DNA of 15,973 nucleotides from Phocaeicola_A sp964444735 (GCA_964444735.1 CAYUIJ010000057.1:1-15973); one strand, 5' to 3'; shown: positions 1 through 8,691, counted from the first letter of the stretch. Numbers and translations: made by a program. The notes: a model not told the origin generated them from the sequence alone.

Positions 1-33
1 ATAAATCTCTGTAATTTTAGCCTCTGTGAACAT
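1..33 (-). mobile_element. Start of a partial CDS running off the left edge, possibly an IS982-type transposase
   Basis: Reading leftward from an ATG at 33-31, the minus strand encodes MFTEAKITEIY and then leaves the window. From memory, this resembles the N-terminus of IS982-family transposases common in Bacteroides, which open with a short T/E-rich segment ending in TEI(Y/F). Only eleven codons are visible, so the family call is weak. The setting supports it: the next 1 kb contains eroded and truncated genes, as expected beside an insertion sequence. I could not define a terminal inverted repeat in the A+T-rich bases to the right. Confidence 0.35.
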
Positions 34-255
34 AGTGATAACCGCTTAAATGTTATAATTAGCACTATAAATTTAATGCTTTTATCGCTATGTTCCTAAT
101 ATTCAGCATATTATTTTGAACCTTATTTCGAACTCACGTTAAATAAAATGTTTTTAAGGAGTGACTATTTAATGAATATCCCTCTGTAATATTCCTCAAA
201 AAAAATAAGATGGCATATGAAGTTGACAGACTAATAGTCATCTCATGTGTCATTT

Positions 256-477
256 TTATTTATTGATCCGGTAAAACTCAAAAACAGCATAGAAATCTTT
301 CCGAATCCCAATAGATACGTGTTTCGGAAAGTTTTTTAATGCGTCCGGAAACAAGTTTACCCAGCATTCCTGCGGTGTTCCGTACATCGCACAGCCGGAA
401 CATTCAAGACACAGATGTTTTGACAATTCCATCGTGAATATGCCCGGATCTATCGCCGCGTACTGTCTCTTCTCCAA
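256..477 (-). CDS. Small Cys-rich hypothetical protein, no ATG start, possibly a remnant
   Basis: I do not recognise this 73-residue frame. It can only start at TTG (477-475). The frame stays open a few codons further upstream but contains no ATG there, and the first in-frame Met is residue 16. The distinctive part is a cysteine cluster, CLECSGC at residues 23-29 with another Cys at 38, which could bind a metal ion or an iron-sulfur cluster. The C-terminal half is ordinary soluble sequence with a basic end. There is no signal peptide or membrane segment. It sits between a probable transposase start and a broken methyltransferase, so it may be the surviving end of a longer gene. A real small gene using TTG is also possible. 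Confidence 0.3.
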   Translation of the reverse strand: MEKRQYAAIDPGIFTMELSKHLCLECSGCAMYGTPQECWVNLFPDALKNFPKHVSIGIRKDFYAVFEFYRINK

Positions 478-543
478 AAAGCCTTGTATAAACGTACAAA
501 TAACAATTGACTCTCAACTTATCTTGTTTTGAATTCGTCCAGC

Positions 544-1069
544 TCACGTTATTTTAGATGGAAATCCAAACGGGTTGCGTTTGCTGACCAATGAGGCAAA
601 ATAATTTTCCGACTTGCACTTGCCTACAATGCGGACAGCCTTGTTATGAGATATGAATACGGGAATTTGTTCCAACGGGTGCAGTTCCGTATCCCGTGAA
701 ATTCCTTGGACATTTGTAACGTTGCAGTCTCCGTTGTGTCCTGCATTCCATAGCATGTAATTGACACTACCGCTGACGTTTGCCACAGAAAAGCAATCCT
801 TGCCGTTTACATAATCGAATATGTCTGATTCTTCTGTCTGACATCATATCCTCCTTGAAAGAATTCGGTCCCTTGTCTCTGGCAAACCATCTGGAAAGCA
901 TAATCATGGAAAAGAACTGAGGGTTTATCCGCTTGACAGCATCAACGAACAGATTGTAGACCGCTTTTGCGCCTGCCGCTCCACCTCCATCCATTTGCTG
1001 ATATGGAGGATTCCCCACTATCGCGTTGATTTGCATGTTTTTCAGCTTTGAAGTTCCAAAAGGCTGACA
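544..1069 (-). pseudogene. Truncated, frameshifted Eco57I-type N6-adenine DNA methyltransferase remnant
   Basis: Two adjoining minus-strand frames together read as the middle of a restriction-modification adenine methyltransferase. The first piece runs from just after the phosphatase stop, reads FGTSKLKNMQINAIVG and contains the catalytic motif IV NPPYQ, followed by a KAVYNLFVDAVKRINPQF stretch typical of the Eco57I family. Near 810-816 the frame breaks: RIRHI is followed, one frame over, by DYVNGKDCFSVANVSGSVNYML, so a one- or two-base indel has occurred. The second piece ends at a stop at 544 after GFPSKIT. The SAM-binding motif I region, normally N-terminal, is missing, as is any target-recognition C-terminus. 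The fragment should be inactive. It begins within ten bases of the neighbouring phosphatase stop, which suggests a recombination junction there. Confidence 0.72.
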
Positions 1070-1864
1070 CTATGCCAGCAGTTTGAATGCTGCGGCATCC
1101 AGCACGAATGTCCGCGCACAATCCAACATCTTGCATCCTCCGAATTCGATAGGATCTCCGAATTTTATGTTCATGTACTTGTCGTAGTATGCCTGTATTG
1201 TATGCCCGAATATCTGCTTTTTCCTCTGGATCGGGAACATTCCGCCGAGAGAGTTCCTGACATAGAGGGAATCGTCTTTCATTTCATGAATATCAGCCCA
1301 TACGCATGAACCGCACATGTTTTTGCCTCCCCTGTAGAATCCACAGCAAGACAAAAGTTTAAGGCCTTCACGGCTGTCTGGCATTGCGTTTATTTTTCTA
1401 CATACCGATTTCATATCCTTCTCACTCTTATCAATACCGGCATCGTTGTAAAGCCATTCGCTCGGAATCCCGGCATGTGTGAATATTATTTCATTGTTCA
1501 TTAAAAATGCGATACTGAACAGTCCCCTGTTTTCATTGAACATATCGTGTATGACTTGGTGATATTTGTACATATGTCTGCAATGATAATCAGACAACGA
1601 ATAATAGTAATCTGAAAAATAAGGCAAATCATGATTGCCCAACAACAGTACGACCTTATTGGGATTGCTTTCTCTGAACCTGATTACATCCTTGAAATTA
1701 TCGACCGCTTCACTGTTGCTGATGCCTTCAAAATCATACGGATCAAGATAGTCGCCTAAAAACACTATCTTGCTGAAACTGTCTATATCCTTGCACGGTT
1801 CCGTCCAAAACTTTCTGCCATGTATGTCAGGTACAACCAAAACATTGTCGCTGATGTTTTTCAT
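1070..1864 (-). CDS. Calcineurin-like metallophosphoesterase
   Basis: This 264-residue protein carries the full metallophosphatase motif set: DIHG (Asp13, His15), GDYLD (Asp38), GNHD (Asn77, His78), FTHAG (His130) and FGHT (His221). These residues bind two metal ions and are expected to hydrolyse a phosphoester, as in serine/threonine-type protein phosphatases and diadenosine tetraphosphatases. The true substrate cannot be read from sequence. There is no signal peptide, so it is probably cytoplasmic. A Cys-rich patch (Cys173, Cys174, Cys184, Cys187) lies between the last two motifs. The start is the ATG at 1864-1862; the upstream frame does not extend it convincingly. The gene looks intact although its downstream neighbour is a broken methyltransferase that starts at its stop codon, so it is likely accessory cargo. 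Confidence 0.8.
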   Translation of the reverse strand: MKNISDNVLVVPDIHGRKFWTEPCKDIDSFSKIVFLGDYLDPYDFEGISNSEAVDNFKDVIRFRESNPNKVVLLLGNHDLPYFSDYYYSLSDYHCRHMYKYHQVIHDMFNENRGLFSIAFLMNNEIIFTHAGIPSEWLYNDAGIDKSEKDMKSVCRKINAMPDSREGLKLLSCCGFYRGGKNMCGSCVWADIHEMKDDSLYVRNSLGGMFPIQRKKQIFGHTIQAYYDKYMNIKFGDPIEFGGCKMLDCARTFVLDAAAFKLLA

Positions 1865-1897
1865 ATCGAATGTTTTTTGTTTTCAAGAAATCTTAAC

Positions 1898-1938
1898 AAG
1901 GCGGATGCCGCTCCGCAAGTAAGCACAAACTCCGCCTT
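1898..1938. repeat. 8-bp inverted repeat in the phosphatase leader region
   Basis: AAGGCGGA at 1898-1905 pairs perfectly with TCCGCCTT at 1931-1938 across a 25-base loop. It lies between the stop of the nitronate monooxygenase-like gene and the phosphatase start, about 35 bases before that ATG. It could be a terminator or leader structure, but no T tract follows on the minus strand. The gap 1865-2078 otherwise holds only a frame open on the minus strand from the stop at 2079 to about 1893, with no convincing start or recognisable product. Confidence 0.35.
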
Positions 1939-2078
1939 GGCACGTACTTAGGCACAACTCCTGTATTCATAGCGGTTCTCAACAGGCATCCATATCCATG
2001 CAGTTTTTTCCCGTGTGGATTCCCGTCCAGGAGCTCATCGCCATCACCGGCCTCTGCTGATACAACATATTCTTTAAA

Positions 2079-3017
2079 TTAATAATGCGCCATCTCTTTT
2101 ATAGCATGGCTGTACTCTTCTGTAATCTCTTTCATTACTTCAGCAACATTTTGAAGATTTCTAAACAGCGAGGCTATTTGTCCTAGCTCCAGTTCGCCGT
2201 TTTCAAGATCCCCTTCAAAGATACCTTTTTTAGCGCGTCCTTTTCCCAGAATTCCGCGTAATTCATCAGCTGATGCCCCTCTGTTTTCGGCTTCTTCTAT
2301 GAGATCCCTGAAAGTTCCCTTTACCAGACGGGTGGGAGACACTTTCTTCAGCAAAAGTCTGGTATCGCCTTCGTTCAGCCGCAGACAATGGCTCTTAAAG
2401 GCCGGATGCGCGGAACTTTCTTCCGTCAATGCAAAGCGTGTGCCAATCTGTACACCTTCTGCTCCCAATGCCATAGCAGCCAGCATACCTCTTCCGGTAC
2501 CTATTCCTCCGGCAGCTATCAGCGGAAGATCTGTTGCCTTTCTTACGGCCGGAATCAGACACATGGTTGTAGTCTCTTCGCGTCCGTTATGTCCTCCAGC
2601 CTCAAAACCTTCCGCTACAATGGCATCAACGCCGGCATCCTCGCACTTGCAGGCAAATTTAGAGGAAGATACCACATGTGCAACAGTCATGCCGTGTTCT
2701 TTCAGATACGGGGTCCATGTTTTCGGGTTACCGGCCGATGTGAATGCAATCCTTACATCTTCCTCAACAAGAATCCGCATGACACTTTCAATTTGCGGAT
2801 ACATCAAAGGAACATTCACTCCAAACGGCCTACAGGTAGCCTGCCTACATTTTCTTATATGTTCACGCAGTGTTTCCGGGTACATGGAACCGGCTCCCAG
2901 CAATCCGAGTCCGCCCGCGTTACTTACGGCCGATGCCAACTCCCATCCGCTGCACCAAACCATTCCTCCTTGTATGACAGGATGTTCAATATGAAAAAGC
3001 GATGTAATCCTATTCAT
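2079..3017 (-). CDS. FMN-dependent nitronate monooxygenase / FabK-like enoyl-ACP reductase (NPD family)
   Basis: This is a 312-residue TIM-barrel flavoprotein of the 2-nitropropane dioxygenase family. The sequence shows the N-terminal HPVIQGGM motif (residues 12-19), the AGGLGLLGAG loop (34-43), the signature AEGFEAGGHNG with His143 as the probable catalytic base, and the FMN-phosphate loop AAGGIGTG (168-175) followed by GAEGVQIGTRF. Family members either oxidise alkyl nitronates or, as FabK, reduce enoyl-ACP with NAD(P)H in fatty acid synthesis. I cannot separate these from sequence alone. The length is normal for the family. It is cytosolic and transcribed from its own likely promoter just upstream, about 150 bases after the amidase-like gene ends. 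Confidence 0.85.
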   Translation of the reverse strand: MNRITSLFHIEHPVIQGGMVWCSGWELASAVSNAGGLGLLGAGSMYPETLREHIRKCRQATCRPFGVNVPLMYPQIESVMRILVEEDVRIAFTSAGNPKTWTPYLKEHGMTVAHVVSSSKFACKCEDAGVDAIVAEGFEAGGHNGREETTTMCLIPAVRKATDLPLIAAGGIGTGRGMLAAMALGAEGVQIGTRFALTEESSAHPAFKSHCLRLNEGDTRLLLKKVSPTRLVKGTFRDLIEEAENRGASADELRGILGKGRAKKGIFEGDLENGELELGQIASLFRNLQNVAEVMKEITEEYSHAIKEMAHY

Positions 3018-3035
3018 GATTTCTTTGAGTTTTTA

Positions 3036-3043
3036 CAAATATA
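3036..3043 (-). promoter_or_regulatory. Bacteroides-type -7 box for the NPD-family gene
   Basis: The minus strand reads TATATTTG here, a full match to the Bacteroides -7 consensus TAnnTTTG, 18 bases before the ATG at 3017. No good TTTG -33 element is seen at the usual 19-21 base distance. The short A-rich leader is typical of this phylum. Confidence 0.45.
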
Positions 3044-3173
3044 AGAAGTCATTTCAACGTGAATGCCTGTAGTATCCTGATTCATTCTTTTTTTAATGTT
3101 TTTTAGAAGTTTAGGCAGATAATTCCGTAAAGACTGATCTTAACTATATTCTTCTGTTGCGGACCAATGCACG

Positions 3174-6056
3174 CTATGGCTTGAAATAGTTCAATATGCC
3201 GGCCATAATGCGGGCACGGCTTTTTTCATCAGTGACGCTTTCGAACGGGAATCCCAGAATGAAAGTGCCGTAATCGTTCCCTTTATAAGAAATTCCGGCT
3301 CCCTGCCGGCTCCCTGTATATACAAAAGAACTGATAGCCGCCGATACCGGAACCATGCATGCCGGCGAGGGTACCGCATAACTTTTCTCATTCGCCTCAC
3401 GACAGATATTGAAACGCGTGCCTGCACCGAAAATCTCGTTGCCGCCAGAATTCTGCAGACTGCCCGCAGGGACATATTTCAGCATATTGGTAAAGTTCCG
3501 GTCATTTTCCTTGTCAAGGTGCGATCCGCTGACAAACAGACAGCCTCCGTTTTGGCAATACCGTGTGAGACACTGTTTCATTTCTACAGAAAACGGCTGC
3601 AATTCAACTCCCAGTATCAAATCCGCCATCTTGTAGTCATTCATATTGACAAGACCGTTTTCAACGGCTTCATCGCTGCATGATACGAATGAGTATCCTC
3701 CGGCTGCCTGAATGGCCTTGCCGTGAATAAACGGATAATCAAAAGTATTGCCGGCTATAAGCATTCCCTCATAATTGGAATCGCTGTATCCCAATCCGTC
3801 TTCGCTCTCTTTTCCAATGCCCTGCTTGTCAAAACAAAGTTGGTCACCGCAATATTCCGCCGTACTCACATAAGGCACTCCGGGGTCGGTCCGCATGTCA
3901 AATCCCTGCATGCTGTACGTGTCAATTGTTGCCGGTCCGCTCAGGCGGTCAAAACCGTTTATGATAAGTATCGTGCCCTTGCTCCGTATGGCCTGGTATG
4001 CCGACAAAATCTCGGATGGAAAACTCTCACCTCCCCGATTTACGGCTGTAACCTTAAAACTGTATACAAGCCCCGGCTCAAGTTTTTTTGTAAAAGATGT
4101 CCCTTTTACCAGTTCTCCGTTGTCAAACCCTCCGTATCCTATACGGGTATATACGATATACTCACGTGGAGAAGCACTGGGCTCTGAAGGGTCACTGACC
4201 GGCTGCCACGAAAGTCTCACCGTATTTTTCCTGCCGGTAAACCGTATGGAGAAATGGCTTACGGGAAGAGGCTGTATCTCGTAATCACGGCCATGCATGA
4301 CAGCCTCGTATCTGACAACGGACTTGTACATGGAGCGGGCTGCCGTAAACTTGAAACGGGGGTCATGACCCAGTTTCATATCGGCAAAGTTCTGGTGTGA
4401 CAGCAGCTCAACGATAACTGAGGGGACAGCCGGCAAACGGGTCTCGCTGTAATTGCGGTTCCACATGGATCTTCGTGCCCAGTCTATACCGAATGCCGAG
4501 CTTATATCCCGCTGCAATCCGGTGAGCAGCATATCGGCAAAGTCGCGTGACGCATATCGTGAGATTCCGGCATTCAGTTTTCCGTCATTAAAACCGGTGG
4601 TGTAGATGCCCAATGTCCCGATCAGTTCGTTTCCCCTGTTGAATCCGGCATCACTGTGCAATGCCATGCAAAGGTCGAACGGGACCTTAAGACCTTCCTG
4701 TGCGGGATTGTATACCGATCCGCCCGACAGATAATTGACGATATTTGAGCGGGCATTAATATCATCGACATAATCGTTTTCTCCTCTCTTCCCGGAATAT
4801 ACGCCGTATGGCATTCCACTCCATTGTGCCTGATAGCGTGCACCCTCCAGATATCTGGGCATTCCGCTCGTACACATATCAGAGGCGGTATTTCCCCGCG
4901 CGATGTTGCCCATCCCTCCTCCAATCCGTACGGCATCGGCGCACACAATGCCTTTCTGCCCGCTTTGGTTGGTCAATACCACCATTCCGTAATCATTGCT
5001 TCCCTTATCAAACTCAAAAGTACCCAGATATACCCATGTGCCGCCTCCCATTTGCTGGTTTACAGAGAATTCGGTACATCCGCCTTTGTGAAAGACCTTA
5101 TAATTGGCATCACTCACACTGCTGGGGAATGTCTGGTATGAAACGTACACGGCATATTTCCCTGTTTCGGGTATGTCTGGAATCCATTCGGCAAATGTTT
5201 CTTCCTTTTTCTTCTGCGCGGCAGAAACTATTCTTACACTTCCGTCATTAAACGGGTTCTGACCTTCGGTATAGTAAGTATGCAAATGCGCAAAACCTTT
5301 CCTGCTGCCTGTTTGCCATTGCTTCCGCCTGTTCTTCTCTTCGTAATAAATGCAGCCGGGAGCGTTCTTATCGTTGTCTACAATCACTTCATGAGGCTGC
5401 CAGTCACGCTCACGGGGAGTAAACACGACAGCTCCCGCATTCTGGAGCATGGGAATGAGAAAAGGTACTACAAACGATTGTGTAAACAGGTCTTCCGTAG
5501 TACAGAACAGGCTGGGACGCTGCCATTCCCATTCCTTGCGCATGTTTTTGAAATATCGTCCGTGACTCTGCCATAGCGCAATATGGCTTCCTTCCAGTCC
5601 CTTTTCTATTTTGCAGGGACGCGATATGTTTTTAACCCATTGTCCGCCTTTGTATTCAATGTCTTTCCATAACCGCCGCCTGTCTTGCTCACGCTTTTTC
5701 AGCAAATAATTTGAAATAAGATTTTCAATAGGCTGCCCATCGGCGTATACAGTTATCTTGTAGTAGTTTACAGGTCCGGGAAGAGATTGTCTGATATTCC
5801 GGTATATGGCTTTTACGTTCTCATTGGTGAATGGTTGATAACCGAAATTCATGCTGGGATAAATGTTTAATGTTCTTCGTTCATTGTCAATTTCAACCAT
5901 ATCCAAGCCGGTTTTTCCAATGTTTGCCTGTGAAGTGGAATAATTTAGAAAGAATTCTTTCAGCCTGCTCTCTACGTTTTTTTCCAGACTTTGCGCTTGC
6001 AGTGACTGGCATGTCATACACCACAGGATTGCAAGGAGTATGTATGAATGTTTCAT
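3174..6056 (-). CDS. Large secreted N-acetylmuramoyl-L-alanine amidase-like protein with golvesin-type insert and Fn3 domain ('xanthan lyase' type)
   Basis: This 960-residue protein starts with a signal peptide (MKHSYILLAILWCMTC..., cleavage probably after QAQ near residue 22), so it is exported. Residues about 155-590 look like a zinc amidase (amidase_3 type) split by an insert: candidate metal or catalytic residues are His165 (WQSHGRY), Glu188 (TTEDL), His467 (ALHSDAG) and Glu550 (VELLSHQN). The insert at about 270-385 resembles a golvesin C-terminal beta-sandwich (WIPDIPETGKYAVYVSY and WVYLGTFEF). A fibronectin type III domain follows at about 600-690, then a C-terminal alpha/beta region (GTILIINGFDRL onward) that may be GATase-like. 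Databases often call such proteins xanthan lyase, but peptidoglycan cleavage fits the visible residues better. It starts 9 bases after the acyltransferase stop, so the two are probably cotranscribed. Confidence 0.72.
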   Translation of the reverse strand: MKHSYILLAILWCMTCQSLQAQSLEKNVESRLKEFFLNYSTSQANIGKTGLDMVEIDNERRTLNIYPSMNFGYQPFTNENVKAIYRNIRQSLPGPVNYYKITVYADGQPIENLISNYLLKKREQDRRRLWKDIEYKGGQWVKNISRPCKIEKGLEGSHIALWQSHGRYFKNMRKEWEWQRPSLFCTTEDLFTQSFVVPFLIPMLQNAGAVVFTPRERDWQPHEVIVDNDKNAPGCIYYEEKNRRKQWQTGSRKGFAHLHTYYTEGQNPFNDGSVRIVSAAQKKKEETFAEWIPDIPETGKYAVYVSYQTFPSSVSDANYKVFHKGGCTEFSVNQQMGGGTWVYLGTFEFDKGSNDYGMVVLTNQSGQKGIVCADAVRIGGGMGNIARGNTASDMCTSGMPRYLEGARYQAQWSGMPYGVYSGKRGENDYVDDINARSNIVNYLSGGSVYNPAQEGLKVPFDLCMALHSDAGFNRGNELIGTLGIYTTGFNDGKLNAGISRYASRDFADMLLTGLQRDISSAFGIDWARRSMWNRNYSETRLPAVPSVIVELLSHQNFADMKLGHDPRFKFTAARSMYKSVVRYEAVMHGRDYEIQPLPVSHFSIRFTGRKNTVRLSWQPVSDPSEPSASPREYIVYTRIGYGGFDNGELVKGTSFTKKLEPGLVYSFKVTAVNRGGESFPSEILSAYQAIRSKGTILIINGFDRLSGPATIDTYSMQGFDMRTDPGVPYVSTAEYCGDQLCFDKQGIGKESEDGLGYSDSNYEGMLIAGNTFDYPFIHGKAIQAAGGYSFVSCSDEAVENGLVNMNDYKMADLILGVELQPFSVEMKQCLTRYCQNGGCLFVSGSHLDKENDRNFTNMLKYVPAGSLQNSGGNEIFGAGTRFNICREANEKSYAVPSPACMVPVSAAISSFVYTGSRQGAGISYKGNDYGTFILGFPFESVTDEKSRARIMAGILNYFKP

Positions 6057-6065
6057 GCTTTTGTG

Positions 6066-6623
6066 TCAGTTTATTTCACCGATAGTGAATTTTTCAGGAT
6101 ATTTTCCCTTGAATTTTTTGAAATACAGCTTTATTTCATGCATATCCCTTTCCAAGTTGCTGGAAGGAAAAAGCTCTTTCTCAACGGTGATGCATTTTGT
6201 CTGATAGTCTATTCCTGCCAATACAATAGGGATCTGCGCTTTCAATGCGATGTAATAAAATCCTTTTTTCCACTCTCCATTGGCCGACCGTGTACCTTCG
6301 GGCGTAATGGCCAAGTGGAATATTTTCCGTTTTTGCGCCTGCCTTACCATTTGGTCAACAAGTGAATTCCTTTTATTCCGGTTTACCGCGATTCCTCCGA
6401 TTGACCGGAAAAAACTTCCCAACGGCTCGAAAAACCATTCCTTTTTCATCATAAAGAATGTCTTTCTTCCGATGGCTTCGTAAAAAAGTTTTCCGATGAT
6501 CAAATCCCAATTGGTTGTATGGGGCGCGGCACATATAACATATTTGTCATAATCAGGGACGGAAATCTTATATTTCCATCCTAATATTTTGTGGTAGATA
6601 AAGCTGCAAATCGCCTTTCTCAT
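6066..6623 (-). CDS. Lysophospholipid acyltransferase family protein (PlsC-like)
   Basis: This is a compact 185-residue acyltransferase. It has the HX4D catalytic motif as HTTNWD (His35, Asp40) and the acceptor-binding motif PEGTRS (Glu109 to Arg112). A segment between them (FFEPLGSFFRSIGGIAVNR) is characteristic of 1-acyl-glycerol-3-phosphate acyltransferase-like proteins. It should transfer a fatty acyl chain to a lipid or lipid-like acceptor at the inner membrane; the acceptor is not known. It is shorter than classical PlsC, lacking an N-terminal membrane helix. Its ATG overlaps the stop of the upstream small gene as ATGA (6623-6620), indicating translational coupling, and it is followed after 9 bases by the secreted amidase-like gene. 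Confidence 0.8.
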   Translation of the reverse strand: MRKAICSFIYHKILGWKYKISVPDYDKYVICAAPHTTNWDLIIGKLFYEAIGRKTFFMMKKEWFFEPLGSFFRSIGGIAVNRNKRNSLVDQMVRQAQKRKIFHLAITPEGTRSANGEWKKGFYYIALKAQIPIVLAGIDYQTKCITVEKELFPSSNLERDMHEIKLYFKKFKGKYPEKFTIGEIN

Positions 6624-6901
6624 GACAATTTTTCGAAAAACGTGCTTAAATCATTGATGATGTTTCCCGTTTCCTTGCTGTAAGATTCTTTAATCTTATT
6701 ATATGAGCCTCTGATATTGCCCGGTTCCGGATGGCTTATACGCCTGAGGTGTTCGTCACGTGTGTCTATAATATGTTCCAGATGTCTGAACACTTCTTGA
6801 CTGTATTCTTCTGAAAGGCTTTGATGAAGTATTATACAATTGTCTATCAGCATGTCCGCAATGCAGCTGATGTTTTTTTTCAAGTGCCTTTTATTTGCCA
6901 T
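6620..6901 (-). CDS. Small helical hypothetical protein, first gene of an envelope operon
   Basis: I do not recognise this 93-residue protein. It has a basic start (MANKRHLKKN), no signal peptide or transmembrane segment, and reads as mostly alpha-helical with many charged residues (for example SYNKIKESYSKETGNIINDL). It overlaps the downstream acyltransferase by four bases (ATGA), and a probable promoter lies just upstream, so it leads the three-gene minus-strand cluster. The coupling makes it a real gene rather than a chance frame. It may be a cytosolic partner or regulator of the acyltransferase, but that rests only on position. Confidence 0.65.
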   Translation of the reverse strand: MANKRHLKKNISCIADMLIDNCIILHQSLSEEYSQEVFRHLEHIIDTRDEHLRRISHPEPGNIRGSYNKIKESYSKETGNIINDLSTFFEKLS

Positions 6902-6938
6902 AACATTATTTTTAGTAAATGAGTCTGTCTGTTTGCGG

Positions 6939-6946
6939 TAAAGATA
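6939..6946 (-). promoter_or_regulatory. Probable -7 box for the minus-strand cluster
   Basis: The minus strand reads TATCTTTA, seven of eight positions of TAnnTTTG, 38 bases upstream of the ATG at 6901. The region between the two divergent starts (6902-7036) is A+T-rich, as expected for a divergent promoter region. The -33 element is not clear. Confidence 0.35.
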
Positions 6947-6983
6947 TGGATTTTATTTTTATTTTTCAGAAAAATCAACGAAA

Positions 6984-7017
6984 TTTGCTCACATCATAAG
7001 GAAAGTTAATATTTTAG
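6984..7017 (+). promoter_or_regulatory. Probable pfp promoter (TTTG ... TATTTTAG)
   Basis: TTTG at 6984-6987 and TATTTTAG at 7010-7017 resemble the Bacteroides -33 and -7 elements (TTTG and TAnnTTTG), with a 22-base spacer and one mismatch in the -7 box. The ATG follows 19 bases later at 7037. Spacing and match are slightly off, so the call is tentative. Confidence 0.35.
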
Positions 7018-7036
7018 TTTCTCAAATTTAAATACA

Positions 7037-8677
7037 ATGAAAAAAATGCTAAGTGCTCTTCAACTTGCGAGAAAGGCTTATATGCCCAGATTGCCGAAAG
7101 GCTTGCAAGGAGCTATTGAAGTAAATGAGGAAGGTGCCACTGAACCGGCAGCGGATAAGGATGAGCTGAAAAGACTGTTTCCCAATACCTATGGCTTGCC
7201 CGTTCTGAATTTTGCGGAAGGATGTGAGAAAAAGGATTTTCCTGCGGTGAATGTTGGTATTTTATTATCGGGAGGGCCCGCGCCGGGCGGACATAATGTG
7301 ATTTTCGGCTTATATGACGGGTTGAGATCCTTTAATAAAAATTGTCGTTTATATGGGTTCATATCAGGTTCAAGCGGCCTGATTAACCATCAGTATATGG
7401 AACTGACTGGCGATATTATAGATGAATACCGCAATACCGGCGGCTTTGACATGATCGGTACGGGACGTACCAAGCTGGAAACAACAGATCAGTTTGAACG
7501 TGGGTTGGATATCATGAAGGAACTCGGCATCAAGGCTCTGGTTATAGTGGGAGGCGATGATTCCAATACCAATGCCGCTACGCTGGCAGAGTATTATATG
7601 AAAGACGGAATACAGGTTATAGGCTGTCCGAAAACCATTGATGGTGATCTGAAGAACGAAGTGATTGAGATTTCCTTCGGTTTTGATACGGCTTGCAAGA
7701 TTTATTCGGAAATCATTGGAAATATTCAGCGTGATTGCAATTCAACCCGGAAATACTGGCATTTCATTAAGCTGATGGGACGCTCTGCCTCACATATAGC
7801 TTTGGAATGCGCCTTACAGACCCGGCCAACAGTATGCATTATTTCGGAAGAAGTTGAGGCAAAAAACATGACGCTGGATGATCTGGTTGCCTATATAGCC
7901 GGAATTGTGGCAGAACGTTCGGCTACAGGTATGGATTATGGAACGGTGCTTGTTCCGGAAGGACTGATAGAATTCATTCCTGCCATGAAGAAACTGATTG
8001 CCGAACTGAACGAACTGCTGGCTGGCAGTCAGGAATTTGCCATGATTAAGCATCCGGCACAGCACAGCTGGATAATATCAAAGCTTTCGAAAGAGAATGC
8101 CGCCACGTATGCGAGTCTGCCGGAACGTTTTGCCAGTCAGCTGACACTCGACAGAGATCCGCACGGAAATGTACAGGTATCACTCATCGAAACCGAGATG
8201 CTTTTATCATCAATGGTTGGAATAAAATTGGAAAAATGGAAAGAAGAAGGGAAATATGCCGGTAAATTCGCGGCACAGCATCATTTCATCGGATATGAAG
8301 GACGCTGCGGATCTCCTTCAAATTTTGATGCCAACTATTGCTATTCTTTAGGATATACAGCGTCACGTCTTGTAGCTGCCGGAAAATCGGGCTATATGGC
8401 GGCTGTCAGAAACCTGACTGCTCCGGTCGAGGAATGGAAGGCTTGTGGCATTCCTCTGAGTATGATGCTGAATATTGAGCATCGCAAAGGAAAAGATTGT
8501 CCGGTTATCAAGAAAGCTTTGGTCGATCTTGAGGGAAAGCCTTTCAAGGCATTCGCGTCACAACGCGAGGAATGGGCAAGAGGAAACGCGTTCGTTTATC
8601 CCGGACCGATACAGTATTTTGGTCCGCCGGAAATATGCGATCAGCCTCCCAAGACACTGCTCTTGGAAAGAATCTAA
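7037..8677 (+). CDS. pfp: Pyrophosphate--fructose 6-phosphate 1-phosphotransferase
   Basis: This 546-residue protein matches the long-form PPi-dependent phosphofructokinase. It interconverts fructose 6-phosphate plus PPi and fructose 1,6-bisphosphate plus Pi in cytosolic glycolysis/gluconeogenesis. Key motifs are SGGPAPGGHN (from residue 78), GGDDSNTN (172-179), in which Asp175 replaces the Gly of ATP-dependent enzymes and marks PPi use, and PKTIDGD (198-204) with the catalytic Asp. The substrate-binding segment NSTRKYWHFIKLMGRSASHIA follows, and GYEGRCGSPSNFD lies near the C-terminus. Length and motif order are normal for the family. The start at 7037 follows a short A+T-rich leader. It is divergent from the envelope cluster and ends 61 bases before the lysozyme gene. 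Confidence 0.95.
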   Translation: MKKMLSALQLARKAYMPRLPKGLQGAIEVNEEGATEPAADKDELKRLFPNTYGLPVLNFAEGCEKKDFPAVNVGILLSGGPAPGGHNVIFGLYDGLRSFNKNCRLYGFISGSSGLINHQYMELTGDIIDEYRNTGGFDMIGTGRTKLETTDQFERGLDIMKELGIKALVIVGGDDSNTNAATLAEYYMKDGIQVIGCPKTIDGDLKNEVIEISFGFDTACKIYSEIIGNIQRDCNSTRKYWHFIKLMGRSASHIALECALQTRPTVCIISEEVEAKNMTLDDLVAYIAGIVAERSATGMDYGTVLVPEGLIEFIPAMKKLIAELNELLAGSQEFAMIKHPAQHSWIISKLSKENAATYASLPERFASQLTLDRDPHGNVQVSLIETEMLLSSMVGIKLEKWKEEGKYAGKFAAQHHFIGYEGRCGSPSNFDANYCYSLGYTASRLVAAGKSGYMAAVRNLTAPVEEWKACGIPLSMMLNIEHRKGKDCPVIKKALVDLEGKPFKAFASQREEWARGNAFVYPGPIQYFGPPEICDQPPKTLLLERI

Positions 8678-8691
8678 TGAATTTGTTCCTG

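Noticed and set aside
34..255. A terminal inverted repeat or target duplication of the left-edge transposase
   Set aside because: The stretch is A+T-rich without a convincing repeat, and the other end of the element is outside the window.
942..1136. 64-codon minus-strand frame across the phosphatase/methyltransferase junction
   Set aside because: It is an alternative frame of the phosphatase end and the methyltransferase motif IV region, which read convincingly in other frames.
2299..3044. Two long plus-strand open frames (231 and 218 codons)
   Set aside because: They are antisense to the well-conserved NPD-family gene, have no recognisable domain, and are explained by its codon pattern.
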